64,000 nucleotides of DNA from Billgrantia desiderata (GCA_011742915.1 JAAQTN010000004.1:62001-126000); one strand, 5' to 3'; shown: positions 1 through 9,160, counted from the stretch's first letter. Numbers and translations: made by a program. The notes: a model not told the origin generated them from the letters alone.

Positions 1-1037
1 TCATCGGTCCGCGTGCCGAGACCATCCGCCTGATGGGCGACAAGGTCAGCGCCATCGAGGCCATGAAGAAGGCCGGCGTGCCCACGGTACCCGGCTCCGA
101 CGGGCCGTTGGGCGACGACGAAGGCGACAACCTCGCCATCGCCCGACGCATCGGCTACCCGGTGATCATCAAGGCCGCTGCCGGCGGCGGCGGGCGCGGC
201 ATGCGCGTGGTGCACACCGAAGGGCACCTGCTCTCGGCGATCAACGTGACCCGCACCGAGGCCCACGCAGCCTTCGGCGACGGCACGGTGTACATGGAGA
301 AATTCCTCGAGCGTCCGCGCCACGTCGAAGTCCAGGTGCTGGCCGACGGCCAGGGCAATGCCATCCATCTCTTCGATCGCGACTGCTCGCTGCAGCGCCG
401 CCATCAGAAGGTGCTGGAGGAAGCCCCGGCCCCGGGCATCGATCCCGAGGCCCGCGCCAAGGTGCTCGAAGCCTGCCGCCAGGCCTGTATCGAGATCGAC
501 TACCGCGGCGCCGGCACCTTCGAGTTCCTCTACGAGGACGGCCGGTTCTTCTTCATCGAGATGAACACCCGCGTACAGGTGGAGCACCCCGTCACCGAGA
601 TGGTGACCGGCGTGGACATCGTGCGCGAGCAGCTGCGCATCGCCTCGGGCCTGCCGCTGTCGATCCGTCAGGAGGACGTGAAGGTCAACGGCCACGCATT
701 CGAATGCCGCATCAACGCCGAAGACCCGCGCACCTTCATGCCCTCCCCCGGCAAGGTCACGCTCTACCATCCCCCGGGCGGCTTGGGCATTCGCATGGAC
801 TCGCATCTCTACACCGGCTATACCGTGCCGCCCCACTACGACTCGCTGATCGGCAAGCTGATCACCTGGGGCGACAGCCGCGAGATCGCGCTGACGCGCA
901 TGCGCAACGGCCTCGACGAGCTGCTGGTGGAAGGCATCAAGACCAACACCGACCTGCACAAGGATCTGGTCCGCGACGGCCATTTCCAGCAGGGCGGCGT
1001 CAACATTCACTACCTGGAGAAGAAGCTCGGCTCCTAG
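1..1037 (+). CDS. accC: Biotin carboxylase subunit of acetyl-CoA carboxylase, 5' truncated
   Basis: Carboxylates biotin on the AccB carrier with ATP and bicarbonate, the first half-reaction of acetyl-CoA carboxylase in fatty-acid synthesis. The gene enters from the left edge in frame from base 3, and about 344 codons are visible; the family is near 450 residues, so roughly the first hundred are missing. The ATP-grasp glycine-rich loop (GGGGRGMR) lies at about bases 185-210. The catalytic stretch [14 protein letters not shown] follows at about bases 559-600, and the C-terminal biotin-carboxylase domain is complete to a TAG stop. accB would be expected just upstream, outside the window. A GC-rich hairpin follows the stop. 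Confidence 0.97.
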   Translation, partial: IGPRAETIRLMGDKVSAIEAMKKAGVPTVPGSDGPLGDDEGDNLAIARRIGYPVIIKAAAGGGGRGMRVVHTEGHLLSAINVTRTEAHAAFGDGTVYMEKFLERPRHVEVQVLADGQGNAIHLFDRDCSLQRRHQKVLEEAPAPGIDPEARAKVLEACRQACIEIDYRGAGTFEFLYEDGRFFFIEMNTRVQVEHPVTEMVTGVDIVREQLRIASGLPLSIRQEDVKVNGHAFECRINAEDPRTFMPSPGKVTLYHPPGGLGIRMDSHLYTGYTVPPHYDSLIGKLITWGDSREIALTRMRNGLDELLVEGIKTNTDLHKDLVRDGHFQQGGVNIHYLEKKLGS

Positions 1038-1071
1038 GAAGTTCGCTTCCCGGACCGAACATCGCTCCCGG

Positions 1072-1099
1072 CGGGGTGGCCACGGCCACCCCGTCTGCG
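1072..1099 (+). terminator. GC hairpin between accC and prmA, weak terminator
   Basis: Nine-base perfect stem CGGGGTGGC (1072-1080) with GCCACCCCG (1085-1093) around a CACG loop, 34 bases after the accC stop. The following TCTGCGTT is only mildly T-rich, so termination may be partial. prmA begins 24 bases further on. Confidence 0.5.
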
Positions 1100-1117
1100 T
1101 TAAGCACGGAGAATGCC

Positions 1118-2032
1118 ATGCCCTGGCTGCAACTCAAGGCGTACGTCGCCCCGGAGCAGGCCGAGCTGCTCGAAGAGCTTCTGCTGGCCGAAGGCGCCAC
1201 CGCCATCACGCTACAGGACGCCCACGACGATCCGGTGTTCGAACCCGAGCGCGGCACCACGCCGCTGTGGAACGAAACGGTGCTGACGGGACTCTACGAC
1301 GATCTCGAAGGCCTCGATGCCATGCTCGAGCGTCTGGCCGCCGCCTGGGCCGAGCGCGTGCCCGACGAGCCCTGCCCGGTCATCGAGCACGAGCTGCTCG
1401 CCGACCGCGACTGGGAGCGCGAGTGGATGGAGGACTTCAAGCCCTTGCGCATGGGCCAGCGGCTGTGGATCGTGCCCAGCTGGCACGAGCCGCCCGACCT
1501 CGACGCCGTCAACCTGCACCTGGACCCCGGCCTGGCCTTCGGCACCGGCACCCACCCCACCACGGCCCTGTGCCTCGAGTGGCTCGACGCGCTGGCGCTG
1601 GAAGGCGGTCTCGACGGCATCGAGCTGCTCGACGTGGGCTGCGGCTCCGGCATTCTCGCCATTGCCGCGCTCAAGCTGGGAGCGGCAATGGCCACCGGCA
1701 CCGACATCGATCCCCAGGCGCTGCAGGCCAGCCGCGACAATGCCATACGCAACGACGTTGCCGAGCACGAACTGGCGCTCTGCTATCCCGAGCAGCTCGA
1801 CGCCGGACGTCGCTTCCCGCTGGTGGTAGCCAACATCCTGGCCGGCCCGTTGGTGGAGCTGGCCCCGACCATCGCCGGCCACGTCGCCCCCGGCGGCCGC
1901 CTGGCCCTGTCGGGGATTCTCGAAGGCCAGGCCAACGCGGTGCTCGACGCCTATCGCGAGCAGGGCCTGACCATGGACGAGCCTCAGCTCCGCGAGGGCT
2001 GGGTACGACTCAGTGGACAGCGGCCGGCATGA
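1118..2032 (+). CDS. prmA: Ribosomal protein L11 methyltransferase
   Basis: Trimethylates lysines and the N-terminus of ribosomal protein L11 using S-adenosylmethionine. The protein has 304 residues, close to the usual 290-300. The N-terminal L11-recognition domain (about 1-60) is followed by a class I methyltransferase domain with family motifs DPGLAFGTGTH (136-146), LDVGCGSG (171-178, SAM binding) and NILA (239-242). The ATG at 1118 follows AGCACGGAGA, a reasonable ribosome-binding site, and starts the conserved N-terminus MPWLQL. The accC-prmA-dusB-fis order is common in gammaproteobacteria. Confidence 0.97.
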   Translation: MPWLQLKAYVAPEQAELLEELLLAEGATAITLQDAHDDPVFEPERGTTPLWNETVLTGLYDDLEGLDAMLERLAAAWAERVPDEPCPVIEHELLADRDWEREWMEDFKPLRMGQRLWIVPSWHEPPDLDAVNLHLDPGLAFGTGTHPTTALCLEWLDALALEGGLDGIELLDVGCGSGILAIAALKLGAAMATGTDIDPQALQASRDNAIRNDVAEHELALCYPEQLDAGRRFPLVVANILAGPLVELAPTIAGHVAPGGRLALSGILEGQANAVLDAYREQGLTMDEPQLREGWVRLSGQRPA

Positions 2033-2055
2033 GCCCATTGGCCACCATCGTCACC

Positions 2056-2084
2056 TTCACCCGGCCCCTTCGGGGGCGTATCAT
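2056..2084 (+). promoter_or_regulatory. Candidate promoter of the dusB-fis operon
   Basis: TTCACC (2056-2061), a 17-bp spacer and TATCAT (2079-2084) lie about 30 bases before the dusB start, followed by a GC-rich discriminator. In E. coli the dusB-fis promoter is growth-rate and ppGpp controlled through a GC-rich discriminator; similar control here is an inference. The spacer contains a small CCCC-TTCG-GGGG hairpin that could instead serve as a weak terminator for prmA. Confidence 0.45.
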
Positions 2085-2113
2085 ATGCAGCCCCTGGTTC
2101 ACTGAGCCGCCCC

Positions 2114-3157
2114 ATGCCCGATAGTCGTCCACTGCCACAGATCGGTCGCCACCGCCTGCCCAACCGGGTCATCCTGGCCCCCATGGCCGGCGTCACCGAC
2201 CGCCCCTTTCGCCAGCTCTGTCGCCGCCTGGGGGCAGGCCTGGTGGTGGGCGAGATGGTCACCTCGGACCCGGCACTGTGGAACACCCGCAAGTCGCGCC
2301 AGCGCATGGACCATACCGGCGAGCCGGGACCGCGGGCGGTGCAGATCGCCGGTGGCGACGCCGCCATGCTGGCTGAGGCCGCGCGACTGAACGCCGCACA
2401 GGGCGCCGAGATCATCGACATCAACATGGGCTGTCCGGCGAAGAAGGTGTGCAACAAGGCCGCCGGCTCGGCCCTGCTGCGTGACGAAACGCTGGTGGCA
2501 GAAATACTCGACGCCGTGGTTGCAGCGGTCGAGGTGCCGGTGACGCTCAAGATCCGCACCGGCTGGTGCGCCGACAGCAACAACGGCGTGCGCGTGGCAC
2601 GGCTGGCCGAAGACGCCGGCATTCAGGCTCTGGCGGTACATGGCCGTCATCGCCAGCAGCGCTACCAGGGGGAAGCGGAGTACGACACCATTGCCGCCAT
2701 CAAGCAGGCGGTGCGCATCCCGGTCTTCGCCAACGGCGATATCGACTCTCCACGCAAGGCGGCCGAAGTTCTGGACTATACTGGTGCGGATGCGGTGATG
2801 ATCGGCCGCGGCGCCCAGGGCAACCCCTGGATTTTTCGCGAGATCGACCATTACCTGCGCCACGGGCGCACTTGCCCGCCTCCCGACATGAATGAGCGCG
2901 CCGACGTCCTGCGGGGTCATGTCCGTGCCCTGCACGACTTTTACGGCGGCTACATGGGGGTGCGGATTGCACGCAAGCACTTGGGCTGGTATCTCGCTGC
3001 CGACCGCCGCTTCGACAGCGATCGACAGCGCGAGCTGCGGGCAGCCTTCAACGCCCTGGAGCAGCCGAACGAACAGTATGACTTCATCGACGATCTGTTT
3101 TCCCTCGAGGGTGCAACCGGCCTCTCGTGGGCAACGAATGGAATCAGTGCCGCATGA
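2114..3157 (+). CDS. dusB: tRNA-dihydrouridine synthase B
   Basis: FMN- and NADPH-dependent reduction of specific uridines in the tRNA D-loop. At 347 residues it is slightly longer than the typical 320-335. It has a TIM-barrel start LAPMAGVTDRPFR (21-33), the Dus signature INMGCPAKKV (103-112) with catalytic Cys107, and the FMN phosphate-binding segment DAVMIGRGAQGNPW. The TGA stop overlaps the fis ATG as ATGA (3154-3157), so the two are translationally coupled, as in the classic dusB-fis operon. Confidence 0.97.
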   Translation: MPDSRPLPQIGRHRLPNRVILAPMAGVTDRPFRQLCRRLGAGLVVGEMVTSDPALWNTRKSRQRMDHTGEPGPRAVQIAGGDAAMLAEAARLNAAQGAEIIDINMGCPAKKVCNKAAGSALLRDETLVAEILDAVVAAVEVPVTLKIRTGWCADSNNGVRVARLAEDAGIQALAVHGRHRQQRYQGEAEYDTIAAIKQAVRIPVFANGDIDSPRKAAEVLDYTGADAVMIGRGAQGNPWIFREIDHYLRHGRTCPPPDMNERADVLRGHVRALHDFYGGYMGVRIARKHLGWYLAADRRFDSDRQRELRAAFNALEQPNEQYDFIDDLFSLEGATGLSWATNGISAA

Positions 3158-3492
3158 ACCGTGAAGTTTTCGACCCGAATGCCGATCTGCCAGGCCTGGA
3201 GGGTAACGCTTTGACCGGCCTGCCCGAGCTCGGCAGCCTCACCACGCCGTCCAGTACGCTGGGCGAACAGCCGCTGCGCGAAGCCGTGGACGCCGCCATG
3301 CGACGCTATTTCGATCATCTCGACGGCGGTACCGTGACCGACCTCTACGCCATGGTCATGGCCGAGGTCGAGGCACCGCTGCTGGCCAGCGTGCTGGAAT
3401 ACACCCAGGGCAACCAGACCCGCGCCGCCGAGATGCTCGGCCTCAATCGCGGTACGCTGCGCAAGAAGCTCAAGCAGCACGACCTGATCTGA
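3154..3492 (+). CDS. fis: DNA-binding nucleoid protein Fis
   Basis: Small DNA-bending nucleoid protein acting at rRNA/tRNA promoters, replication and recombination sites. From the ATG at 3154 it has 112 residues; the C-terminal half carries the Fis helix-turn-helix ([20 protein letters not shown]), nearly identical to enterobacterial Fis. The start is chosen because it forms an ATGA overlap with dusB; a GTG at 3127 would add nine residues without family support. The N-terminal arm (about 1-40) is longer and less conserved than the 98-residue E. coli protein. Confidence 0.96.
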   Translation: MNREVFDPNADLPGLEGNALTGLPELGSLTTPSSTLGEQPLREAVDAAMRRYFDHLDGGTVTDLYAMVMAEVEAPLLASVLEYTQGNQTRAAEMLGLNRGTLRKKLKQHDLI

Positions 3493-3564
3493 CACCGCCG
3501 GGCAACGCCCCCCTGGACGGCCCGGCCCCTTACATCCACTTCCCACAGAGAGTTGCACCGCACC

Positions 3565-5145
3565 ATGGCCCAAGCCTCCCCCACCCCGGTACGCCGCGCC
3601 CTGATCAGCGTCTCCGACAAGACCGGCATCGTCGACTTCGCCCGCGGCCTGAGCGAACGCGGTGTCGAGCTGCTTTCGACCGGCGGCACCTTCCGCCTGC
3701 TGCAGGAGAACGGCATCGCCGTTACCGAGGTGTCCGAGCACACCGGCTTTCCCGAGATCATGGACGGTCGCGTCAAGACCCTGCACCCGAAGATCCATGG
3801 CGGCATCCTGGGTCGCCGCGGTCAGGACGACGCGGTGATGGCCGAGCACGGCATTGCGCCCATCGACATGGTGGTGGTCAACCTCTACCCCTTCGCCCAG
3901 ACCGTCGCCAAGCCGGACTGCACGCTTGAGGACGCCATCGAAAACATCGATATCGGCGGCCCGACCATGGTGCGCGCCTGTGCCAAGAACCACGCCCACA
4001 CCACCATCGTGGTGGATGCCGGCGACTATGATCGCGTGCTGGCCGAGATCGACTCGGGCAGCGGCGCGGTGAGCCATGCCACCCGCTTCGACCTGGCAGT
4101 GAAGGCCTTCGAGCACACCGCCGGCTACGATGCCGCCATCGCCGACTACCTGGGCCAGCGCGTGCCCGGCGGCGAGGATGGCTTCCCGCGCACCTACAAC
4201 GTGCAGTTCGTCAAGAAGCAGGCCATGCGCTACGGCGAGAACCCGCACCAGAGCGCGGCCTTCTACGTCGAAGCCGACGCCCGCGAGGCAAGCGTCGCCA
4301 CCGCCCGCCAGCTGCAGGGCAAGGAGCTGTCGTTCAACAACGTGGCCGACACCGACGCCGCCTTCGAGTGCGTCAAGAGCTTCACCGACATCGCCTGCGT
4401 GATCGTCAAGCACGCCAACCCCTGTGGCGTGGCGGTTGGCGCCTCGCCCCGTGAAGCCTACGACAAGGCCTTCGCCACCGACCCCACCAGCGCCTTCGGC
4501 GGCATCATCGCCTTCAACCGCCCGCTGGACGCCGAGACCGCCCGCGCCATCATCGACCGCCAGTTCGTCGAGGTGATCATCGCCCCCGGGGTCGAGGAAG
4601 CCGCCCTTGCCATCGTCGCCGAGAAGCAAAACGTGCGCCTGCTCGACGTCGGCGACAACTGGCCCGGCGAGCGCGAGCACGCCCACGACTTCAAGCGCGT
4701 CACCGGCGGGCTGCTGGTGCAGGATCGCGACCTCGGCATGGTCGGCCGCGACGAGCTGACCGTGGTCAGCGAACGCGTGCCCAGCGAGCAGGAGATGCGC
4801 GACCTGGCCTTCGCCTGGAAGGTGGCCAAGTACGTCAAGTCCAACGCCATCGTCTACGCCAAGGACGGGCAGACCATCGGTGTCGGCGCCGGCCAGATGA
4901 GCCGCGTCTACTCGGCCAAGATCGCCGGTATCAAGGCCGCCGACGAGGGCCTCTCCGTGCCCGGCTCGGTGATGGCCTCGGACGCCTTCTTCCCCTTCCG
5001 CGACGGCATCGATGCCGCCGCAGCGGCCGGCATCACCGCGGTGATCCAGCCCGGTGGCTCCATGCGCGACCAGGAAGTGATCGACGCCGCCAACGAAGCC
5101 GGCATCGCCATGGTGTTTACCGGGATGCGCCACTTCAGGCACTGA
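3565..5145 (+). CDS. purH: Bifunctional AICAR transformylase / IMP cyclohydrolase
   Basis: Catalyses the last two steps of de novo IMP synthesis, formylating AICAR with 10-formyl-THF and closing the ring to IMP. It has 526 residues (E. coli 529). The N-terminal MGS-like IMP cyclohydrolase domain (about 1-200) contains LLSTGGT and [15 protein letters not shown]. The C-terminal transformylase domain carries KHANPCG and FGGIIAFNR, and the protein ends MRHFRH as in E. coli. ATG 3565 is used; an in-frame TTG at 3553 is less likely because the AGAGAG ribosome site sits about 10 bases before the ATG. purD, its usual neighbour, is not present; a strong terminator follows. Confidence 0.98.
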   Translation: MAQASPTPVRRALISVSDKTGIVDFARGLSERGVELLSTGGTFRLLQENGIAVTEVSEHTGFPEIMDGRVKTLHPKIHGGILGRRGQDDAVMAEHGIAPIDMVVVNLYPFAQTVAKPDCTLEDAIENIDIGGPTMVRACAKNHAHTTIVVDAGDYDRVLAEIDSGSGAVSHATRFDLAVKAFEHTAGYDAAIADYLGQRVPGGEDGFPRTYNVQFVKKQAMRYGENPHQSAAFYVEADAREASVATARQLQGKELSFNNVADTDAAFECVKSFTDIACVIVKHANPCGVAVGASPREAYDKAFATDPTSAFGGIIAFNRPLDAETARAIIDRQFVEVIIAPGVEEAALAIVAEKQNVRLLDVGDNWPGEREHAHDFKRVTGGLLVQDRDLGMVGRDELTVVSERVPSEQEMRDLAFAWKVAKYVKSNAIVYAKDGQTIGVGAGQMSRVYSAKIAGIKAADEGLSVPGSVMASDAFFPFRDGIDAAAAAGITAVIQPGGSMRDQEVIDAANEAGIAMVFTGMRHFRH

Positions 5146-5183
5146 CGCTCGCCGAGAAGCAAGGAGCAAGCGGCAAGTCACAC

Positions 5184-5226
5184 GCAAAACCCCACCTGGG
5201 CTAGACGCCCGTGTGGGGTTTTCGCT
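5184..5226 (+). terminator. Strong intrinsic terminator after purH
   Basis: AAAACCCCAC (5186-5195) pairs with GTGGGGTTTT (5213-5222), with an inner GGGC/GCCC stem in the loop. The A-run on one side and T-run on the other make it a likely bidirectional terminator. Confidence 0.85.
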
Positions 5227-5250
5227 TTATGCTTCTCTATCTCGAGAAAC

Positions 5251-5355
5251 GGTGCGAGCGACGGTCAGACAAGGCGAAAACTGGCGAAGAAGCGGAGCTT
5301 ACTGTTGTAAGTGAGCATTCTAAGCCAGTTTTCAACGCCGTATGACCGAGCGCAG
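5251..5355. repeat. Imperfect long palindrome, likely dispersed intergenic repeat
   Basis: The left arm carries GCGAGCGACGGTCAGAC then GCGAAAACTGGC (about 5254-5285). The right arm carries GCCAGTTTTCAACGCC then TATGACCGAGCGC (about 5323-5353), its near-perfect reverse complement. The roughly 40-bp centre has smaller self-complementary pieces (TTAC...GTAA). It sits in the 137-bp space between the purH terminator and the gabD stop and encodes nothing convincing. The architecture resembles small palindromic dispersed repeats of gammaproteobacterial intergenic regions. No second copy was seen in this window. Confidence 0.6.
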
Positions 5356-5363
5356 CCCGTTTA

Positions 5364-6821
5364 TTAACCAAGATCGATGCAGAGGTACTTGGTTTCGAGA
5401 AACTCCTCGATTCCCTGATGGCCGCCTTCGCGGCCGAGGCCCGAGGCCTTGACCCCGCCGAACGGCGCCGCGGTGTTGGAGATGAGCCCGGTGTTGATGC
5501 CCACCATGCCGTACTCCAGCGCATCGGCGACACGCCACACCCGGCCCAGATCCCGCGAGTAGAAATAGGAGGCCAGGCCGTACTGGGTGTCGTTGGCCAT
5601 CTGCACGGCGTCTTCCTCGTCCTCGAAGGGGAATACCGCTGCCAGCGGGCCGAAGGTCTCCTCGTGGGCAACCTTCATGTCGGCGTTGGCGAAGCTGATC
5701 AACGTCGGCGAGAAGAAGTTGCCCCCCAGCGGATGGGGATTGCCGCCCAACAGCAGTTCAGCGCCCTTGTCGACGGCGTCGTGCACGTGCTCGCTCACCT
5801 TGGCTACCGCCTTTTCGTCGATCAGCGGGCCGATGTTGATGTCCGGTTCGGTGCCGTCGCCCACCTTCAGCTCGCTGTTCATCGCCACCGCCAGCTTTTC
5901 GCAGAAGGCGTTGATCACGCTGGACTGCACCAGGAAGCGATTGGTGCAGATGCAGGTCTGGCCGGCATTGCGGAACTTGGCCGCCATGGCCCCTTCGACG
6001 GCGGCATCCAGGTCGGCGTCCTCGAAGACGATGAACGGCGCATTGCCGCCCAGCTCCAGCGAGATCTTCTGAATGTGGCGAGAGGCCTGCGCCATCAGCT
6101 CGCGGCCCACCTCGGTGGAGCCGGTGAAGGTGATCTTGCGCACCAGCGGCGACTCGGTCATCGCCGAGGCGATCTCGCTGGCCCGACCCGGCACCACGTT
6201 GAAGACACCGCGCGGGATGCCGGCGCGCTCGGCCAGCAGCGCCAGCGCGGTAGCCGAGAACGGGGTCTGGCTGGCCGGCTTGATCACGATGGTACAGCCT
6301 GCCGCCAGCGCCGCGCCGGCCTTGCGCGTGATCATGGCCGCCGGGAAGTTCCACGGCGTGATGGCACCGACCACCCCCACCGGCTGCTTGGTCACCACGA
6401 TACGCTGATTGGGCTTCGCCGCCGGGATGGTCTCGCCGTAGATGCGCCGCGCCTCTTCGGCGAACCAGCGCAGGAAACTCGCTGCATAGGCGATCTCGCC
6501 GGCGGCCTCCTTGAGCGGCTTGCCCTGCTCGTGGGTCATGATCATCGCAAGATCGTCCTGATGCTCCATCATCAGGTCGTGCCATTTCATGAGGATATCG
6601 GCCCGCTCCTGAGCGGTGAGAGCACGCCAACCGACCAGCGCCGCATCCGCTGCGGCGATGGCGCGCTCGGTCTCTGCCCGGCCCAGCCTCGGCACGGTGC
6701 CGAAGGTCTCGCCGGTCGCCGGGTTGACCACTTCGATCTGCTCACCGCTGTCGGCAGCGACCCAACTGCCGTCGATGTAGGCGAACGGACAGTAGAGCTG
6801 CGTTTCCTTCAGAGCTTCCAT
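5364..6821 (-). CDS. gabD: NAD(P)-dependent succinate-semialdehyde dehydrogenase
   Basis: Aldehyde dehydrogenase, best assigned to oxidising succinate semialdehyde to succinate in GABA breakdown. It has 485 residues, the usual length. It contains PWNFPAAMITRK (156-167), the NAD-binding FTGSTEVGR (232-240), the general base Glu256 in LELGG and the nucleophile Cys290 in GQTCIC. This region and the C-terminal APFGGVKASGLGREGG match GabD closely. ATG 6821 gives the conserved N-terminus and is preceded by AGGAGA. No gabT is adjacent, so physiological context is unknown. Closely related glutarate-semialdehyde dehydrogenases are an alternative substrate assignment. Confidence 0.9.
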   Translation of the reverse strand: MEALKETQLYCPFAYIDGSWVAADSGEQIEVVNPATGETFGTVPRLGRAETERAIAAADAALVGWRALTAQERADILMKWHDLMMEHQDDLAMIMTHEQGKPLKEAAGEIAYAASFLRWFAEEARRIYGETIPAAKPNQRIVVTKQPVGVVGAITPWNFPAAMITRKAGAALAAGCTIVIKPASQTPFSATALALLAERAGIPRGVFNVVPGRASEIASAMTESPLVRKITFTGSTEVGRELMAQASRHIQKISLELGGNAPFIVFEDADLDAAVEGAMAAKFRNAGQTCICTNRFLVQSSVINAFCEKLAVAMNSELKVGDGTEPDINIGPLIDEKAVAKVSEHVHDAVDKGAELLLGGNPHPLGGNFFSPTLISFANADMKVAHEETFGPLAAVFPFEDEEDAVQMANDTQYGLASYFYSRDLGRVWRVADALEYGMVGINTGLISNTAAPFGGVKASGLGREGGHQGIEEFLETKYLCIDLG

Positions 6822-6891
6822 GTCGTTTCTCCTGGCCTCTGCGGGCCTTGCTTCATTTAACGTGTATGAATTCGTGCCGCGCCTTATCTCG

Positions 6892-7260
6892 TCATTCCGC
6901 CTCGATGGCGCGCGGCTCGGGGGCAGTGGCGGGAGCATCGTCCAGCACCGGGGGCTGGAGCATCGCCGTCAGTATGGCAAGTATCAGCACCAGCGCGATG
7001 GCCAGCCAGCAAAAAGCTCGGCCAATGTAGCGGTCGGGGTGGCGGCGGATCTGGCGCAGCCCCATCAGCGCGAAGATGGCGGCGGCAATGTTCAATGGCG
7101 GCAGGCTGCCCTGGAACAGCAGGGCAACGAGTGCCGTCACGATGGCGGTCATGGCCCAGGGGGCATAGCGCCGCCGCGGCGATTCCGGGGCGGAGATGTC
7201 ACGTTCCAACGTTGCGTCTCTCTCTTTCGGCTCAGCGGTACTGCCCCATGCTAAGCGCAA
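6892..7260 (-). CDS. Small membrane protein, DUF4190-like
   Basis: Up to 122 residues with two hydrophobic segments (about 34-62 and 82-104) around a short basic loop with GLRQIRRHPDRYIGRAF. Two helices with a conserved GLRxIRR...GR loop is the DUF4190 pattern; function is unknown. The start is uncertain. A TTG at 7260 gives 122 residues, but a TTG at 7209 has a better AGAGAGAG ribosome-binding site and would give 105. It lies 45 bases or more after folX and 70 bases before gabD on the same strand, so it may be read through from folEX. Confidence 0.65.
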   Translation of the reverse strand: MRLAWGSTAEPKERDATLERDISAPESPRRRYAPWAMTAIVTALVALLFQGSLPPLNIAAAIFALMGLRQIRRHPDRYIGRAFCWLAIALVLILAILTAMLQPPVLDDAPATAPEPRAIEAE

Positions 7261-7305
7261 AGCCCCGCTGCCACCAACCCGAGGCGGGTCGAGGAGAGGT
7301 ATCGG

Positions 7306-7716
7306 TCAGGGCTGGCGACGCGGCTCCCGGCTGGCGGAGAGCGTAATGGAGACGGAGTCGGCAAAGCGCAGCGCATGGGGCTTGTCGATCTCTACCTGAG
7401 CGGTGAGCACCTGCTCGTGAGACATGATCAGATCCAGCACTTCGCGGGTCATGCGCTCCAGCAGTTGGAATCGGCCATCCTCCACCAGGGCGATGACCTC
7501 CTTGGTGATGGTGCGATAGTTCAACGCCTGCTCGATGCGATTGAACGCCACCGCCTTGTCGGCCCGGTAGCGGATCACGGCATTGATCACCACGTCCTGC
7601 CGATTGAGGATCTCCTCGTCCTTAATGCCGATGAAAGTACGCAGGCGCAGGTTCTTGATGCGAATGGTCGCCAGGTCATGGTCGAGATGCTGATCGTCCA
7701 GAGCGTGCAGGGGCAT
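7306..7716 (-). CDS. folX: Dihydroneopterin triphosphate 2'-epimerase
   Basis: Member of the FolB/FolX family that epimerises dihydroneopterin triphosphate to the monapterin form. It has 136 residues. The segment [15 protein letters not shown] followed by NRQDVVIN and ALNYRTITK is almost identical to E. coli FolX, and closer to it than to FolB. About 18 extra residues precede the conserved core. It lies 45 bases downstream of folE on the same strand, which fits a short pterin operon; tetrahydromonapterin is used by phenylalanine hydroxylase in related bacteria. A role as the genome's dihydroneopterin aldolase is less likely but cannot be excluded. Confidence 0.92.
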   Translation of the reverse strand: MPLHALDDQHLDHDLATIRIKNLRLRTFIGIKDEEILNRQDVVINAVIRYRADKAVAFNRIEQALNYRTITKEVIALVEDGRFQLLERMTREVLDLIMSHEQVLTAQVEIDKPHALRFADSVSITLSASREPRRQP

Positions 7717-7761
7717 GGCATTGGCTCCTGTAAGGAAGAGCGCTAGGCCGGTGCGGCGCGC

Positions 7762-8319
7762 TCAGCGCCCAGCGACCAGCATGAGAAACTCCTGGCGTGT
7801 CGTCGGGTTGTCGCGAAAGGCGCCCAGCATCACCGAAGAGGACATGCTGGAATTCTGCTTCTCCACGCCGCGCATCATCATGCACAGATGGCGCGCCTCG
7901 ATCACCACGGCCACGCCTCGGGCACCGGTGACCTGTTGCACGGCCTCGGCCACCTGTCGTGTCAGGTTTTCCTGAATCTGCATGCGTCGAGCATACATGT
8001 CGACGATACGTGCGAACTTGGACAACCCCAACACCTTGCCGCTGGGCAGGTAGGCGATGTGGCACTTGCCGATGAACGGCAGCAGATGGTGTTCGCACAT
8101 CGAATAGAGCTCGATGTCCTTGATCAGCACCATCTCGTCGGTCTCGCTTTCGAATACGGCGCCGTTGACCAGCTCCTCGAGGGTCTGGGAGTAACCGCGG
8201 GTGAGAAACTGCATCGCCTTGGCGGCACGCTTGGGCGTATCGCGCAGCCCCTCACGCTCGGGGTCCTCCCCCAATTCGAGAATGATCTGGCGATAGAAGT
8301 TGGCAAGCTCTTCGTTCAT
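7762..8319 (-). CDS. folE: GTP cyclohydrolase I, type IA
   Basis: Converts GTP to 7,8-dihydroneopterin triphosphate, the entry step to folate and pterin cofactors. The 185 residues form one compact GTP cyclohydrolase domain. The zinc ligands are visible as Cys75 and His78 in CEHHL and Cys146 in RHLCMMMRG, so this is the zinc-dependent type. [14 protein letters not shown] near the C-terminus is also conserved. It heads the folE-folX pair. An AT-rich promoter region lies 70-100 bases upstream. Confidence 0.97.
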   Translation of the reverse strand: MNEELANFYRQIILELGEDPEREGLRDTPKRAAKAMQFLTRGYSQTLEELVNGAVFESETDEMVLIKDIELYSMCEHHLLPFIGKCHIAYLPSGKVLGLSKFARIVDMYARRMQIQENLTRQVAEAVQQVTGARGVAVVIEARHLCMMMRGVEKQNSSMSSSVMLGAFRDNPTTRQEFLMLVAGR

Positions 8320-8391
8320 GGTCAGGCCCTGCGACTACTGGATGGTACCGCTCAATTTCGCGATGGCCCGGCCATCGTCGCTACTAATCAA

Positions 8392-8420
8392 AAAATATAC
8401 AAAAATTATACTTTGTACAA
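8392..8420 (-). promoter_or_regulatory. Candidate folE promoter in an AT-rich patch
   Basis: On the minus strand TTGTAC (8415-8420), a 17-bp spacer and TATTTT (8392-8397) lie about 75 bases before the folE ATG. The surrounding 8381-8430 is conspicuously A/T-rich for this genome, and the -35 is part of a TTGTACAA palindrome. Confidence 0.45.
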
Positions 8421-8529
8421 CTTTATCCAATCCTGCCGTCATTCTACCGTAACCCACAGTATCTCGCAGGCAGGTCGTCTGAAATTGCTCCGCTGCGACA
8501 TTCGTGCCACTGCTGCGTACCGCCGGCTA

Positions 8530-8538
8530 TGGTAAAAT
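8530..8538 (+). promoter_or_regulatory. Extended -10 promoter candidate for the secreted-protein gene
   Basis: TGGTAAAAT (TGn plus TAAAAT) about 55 bases before the ATG at 8592; no good -35 is visible, which is normal for extended -10 promoters. Confidence 0.4.
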
Positions 8539-8591
8539 GCCACGTATAGAAACTGCCGAAACGCGCAGCCTTGTCCCCGCGAGAGCACGAT

Positions 8592-9155
8592 ATGATCAAG
8601 ATTTCGGATGCGATACTGGCGGCCAGCGGAATGGCCCTACTTCTGATGCCTCTGCATGCCGCGGCAGGCACTCTCTCTCTACCCAAGGATGCCACCGTCG
8701 CGGTACAGGCGGTCGACAGCCTGACCCTGGCAGGTGGAGAGACGCGACTGGACGACATTCTGCTGCGCCCCGCCGGCGGCGCTGTCGAAGCCAGCCATGA
8801 GCTGCCGGAATACTGCGTTCTCGTCGGCGATGCCCGTCAGGACGGCGACCGTCTACGCATCACCACCAAGTCGTTGACCTGCATCGAGACGGATGGCGGC
8901 GACAGCGATATCTACAGCGGCAGCCTATCTGCCGCCGGCTACGAGCTGGATGGCAGCTACGGGATCGTGGCGTGTGACGGTGAGCGCTGTGAGCTGGACG
9001 CCGATCACGTATTCCATCTCAAGCTGGCCAGCGCACTGGAGATCGAGGAGCAGGACAACCCTTCCGCCCGCATCAACGAGCAGCGCCGCCAGGCCAACGG
9101 TGCGGGTATCGCCAACCCGATTCCCGCCGAGCGCCCCGACCCCGACGACATGTGA
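8592..9155 (+). CDS. Unknown secreted protein with four cysteines
   Basis: 187 residues; I do not recognise the gene. Residues 1-25 form a signal peptide (hydrophobic core AILAASGMALLLMPL, cleavage after HAAA). The mature part has cysteines in YCVLVG, LTCIE and VACDGERC. Their spacing, and the pattern of a Cys-led strand then charged residues then Leu-x-Cys then DGG, is reminiscent of the periplasmic beta domain of TraB/TrbI-type conjugation proteins, but no other transfer gene is present. The C-terminus (about 150-187) is polar, Asn/Pro-rich and probably disordered. ATG 8592 follows GAGAG at six bases. It stands alone, with its own promoter and terminator. Confidence 0.75.
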   Translation: MIKISDAILAASGMALLLMPLHAAAGTLSLPKDATVAVQAVDSLTLAGGETRLDDILLRPAGGAVEASHELPEYCVLVGDARQDGDRLRITTKSLTCIETDGGDSDIYSGSLSAAGYELDGSYGIVACDGERCELDADHVFHLKLASALEIEEQDNPSARINEQRRQANGAGIANPIPAERPDPDDM

Positions 9156-9160
9156 TTCCT

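Noticed and set aside
3127..3153. GTG start for fis at 3127
   Set aside because: The ATGA overlap with dusB at 3154 fits the known coupled operon; the extra residues are not conserved.
2950..5187. Long open frame on the minus strand opposite fis and purH
   Set aside because: Same GC-bias artefact; the opposite strand carries Fis and PurH with full motifs.
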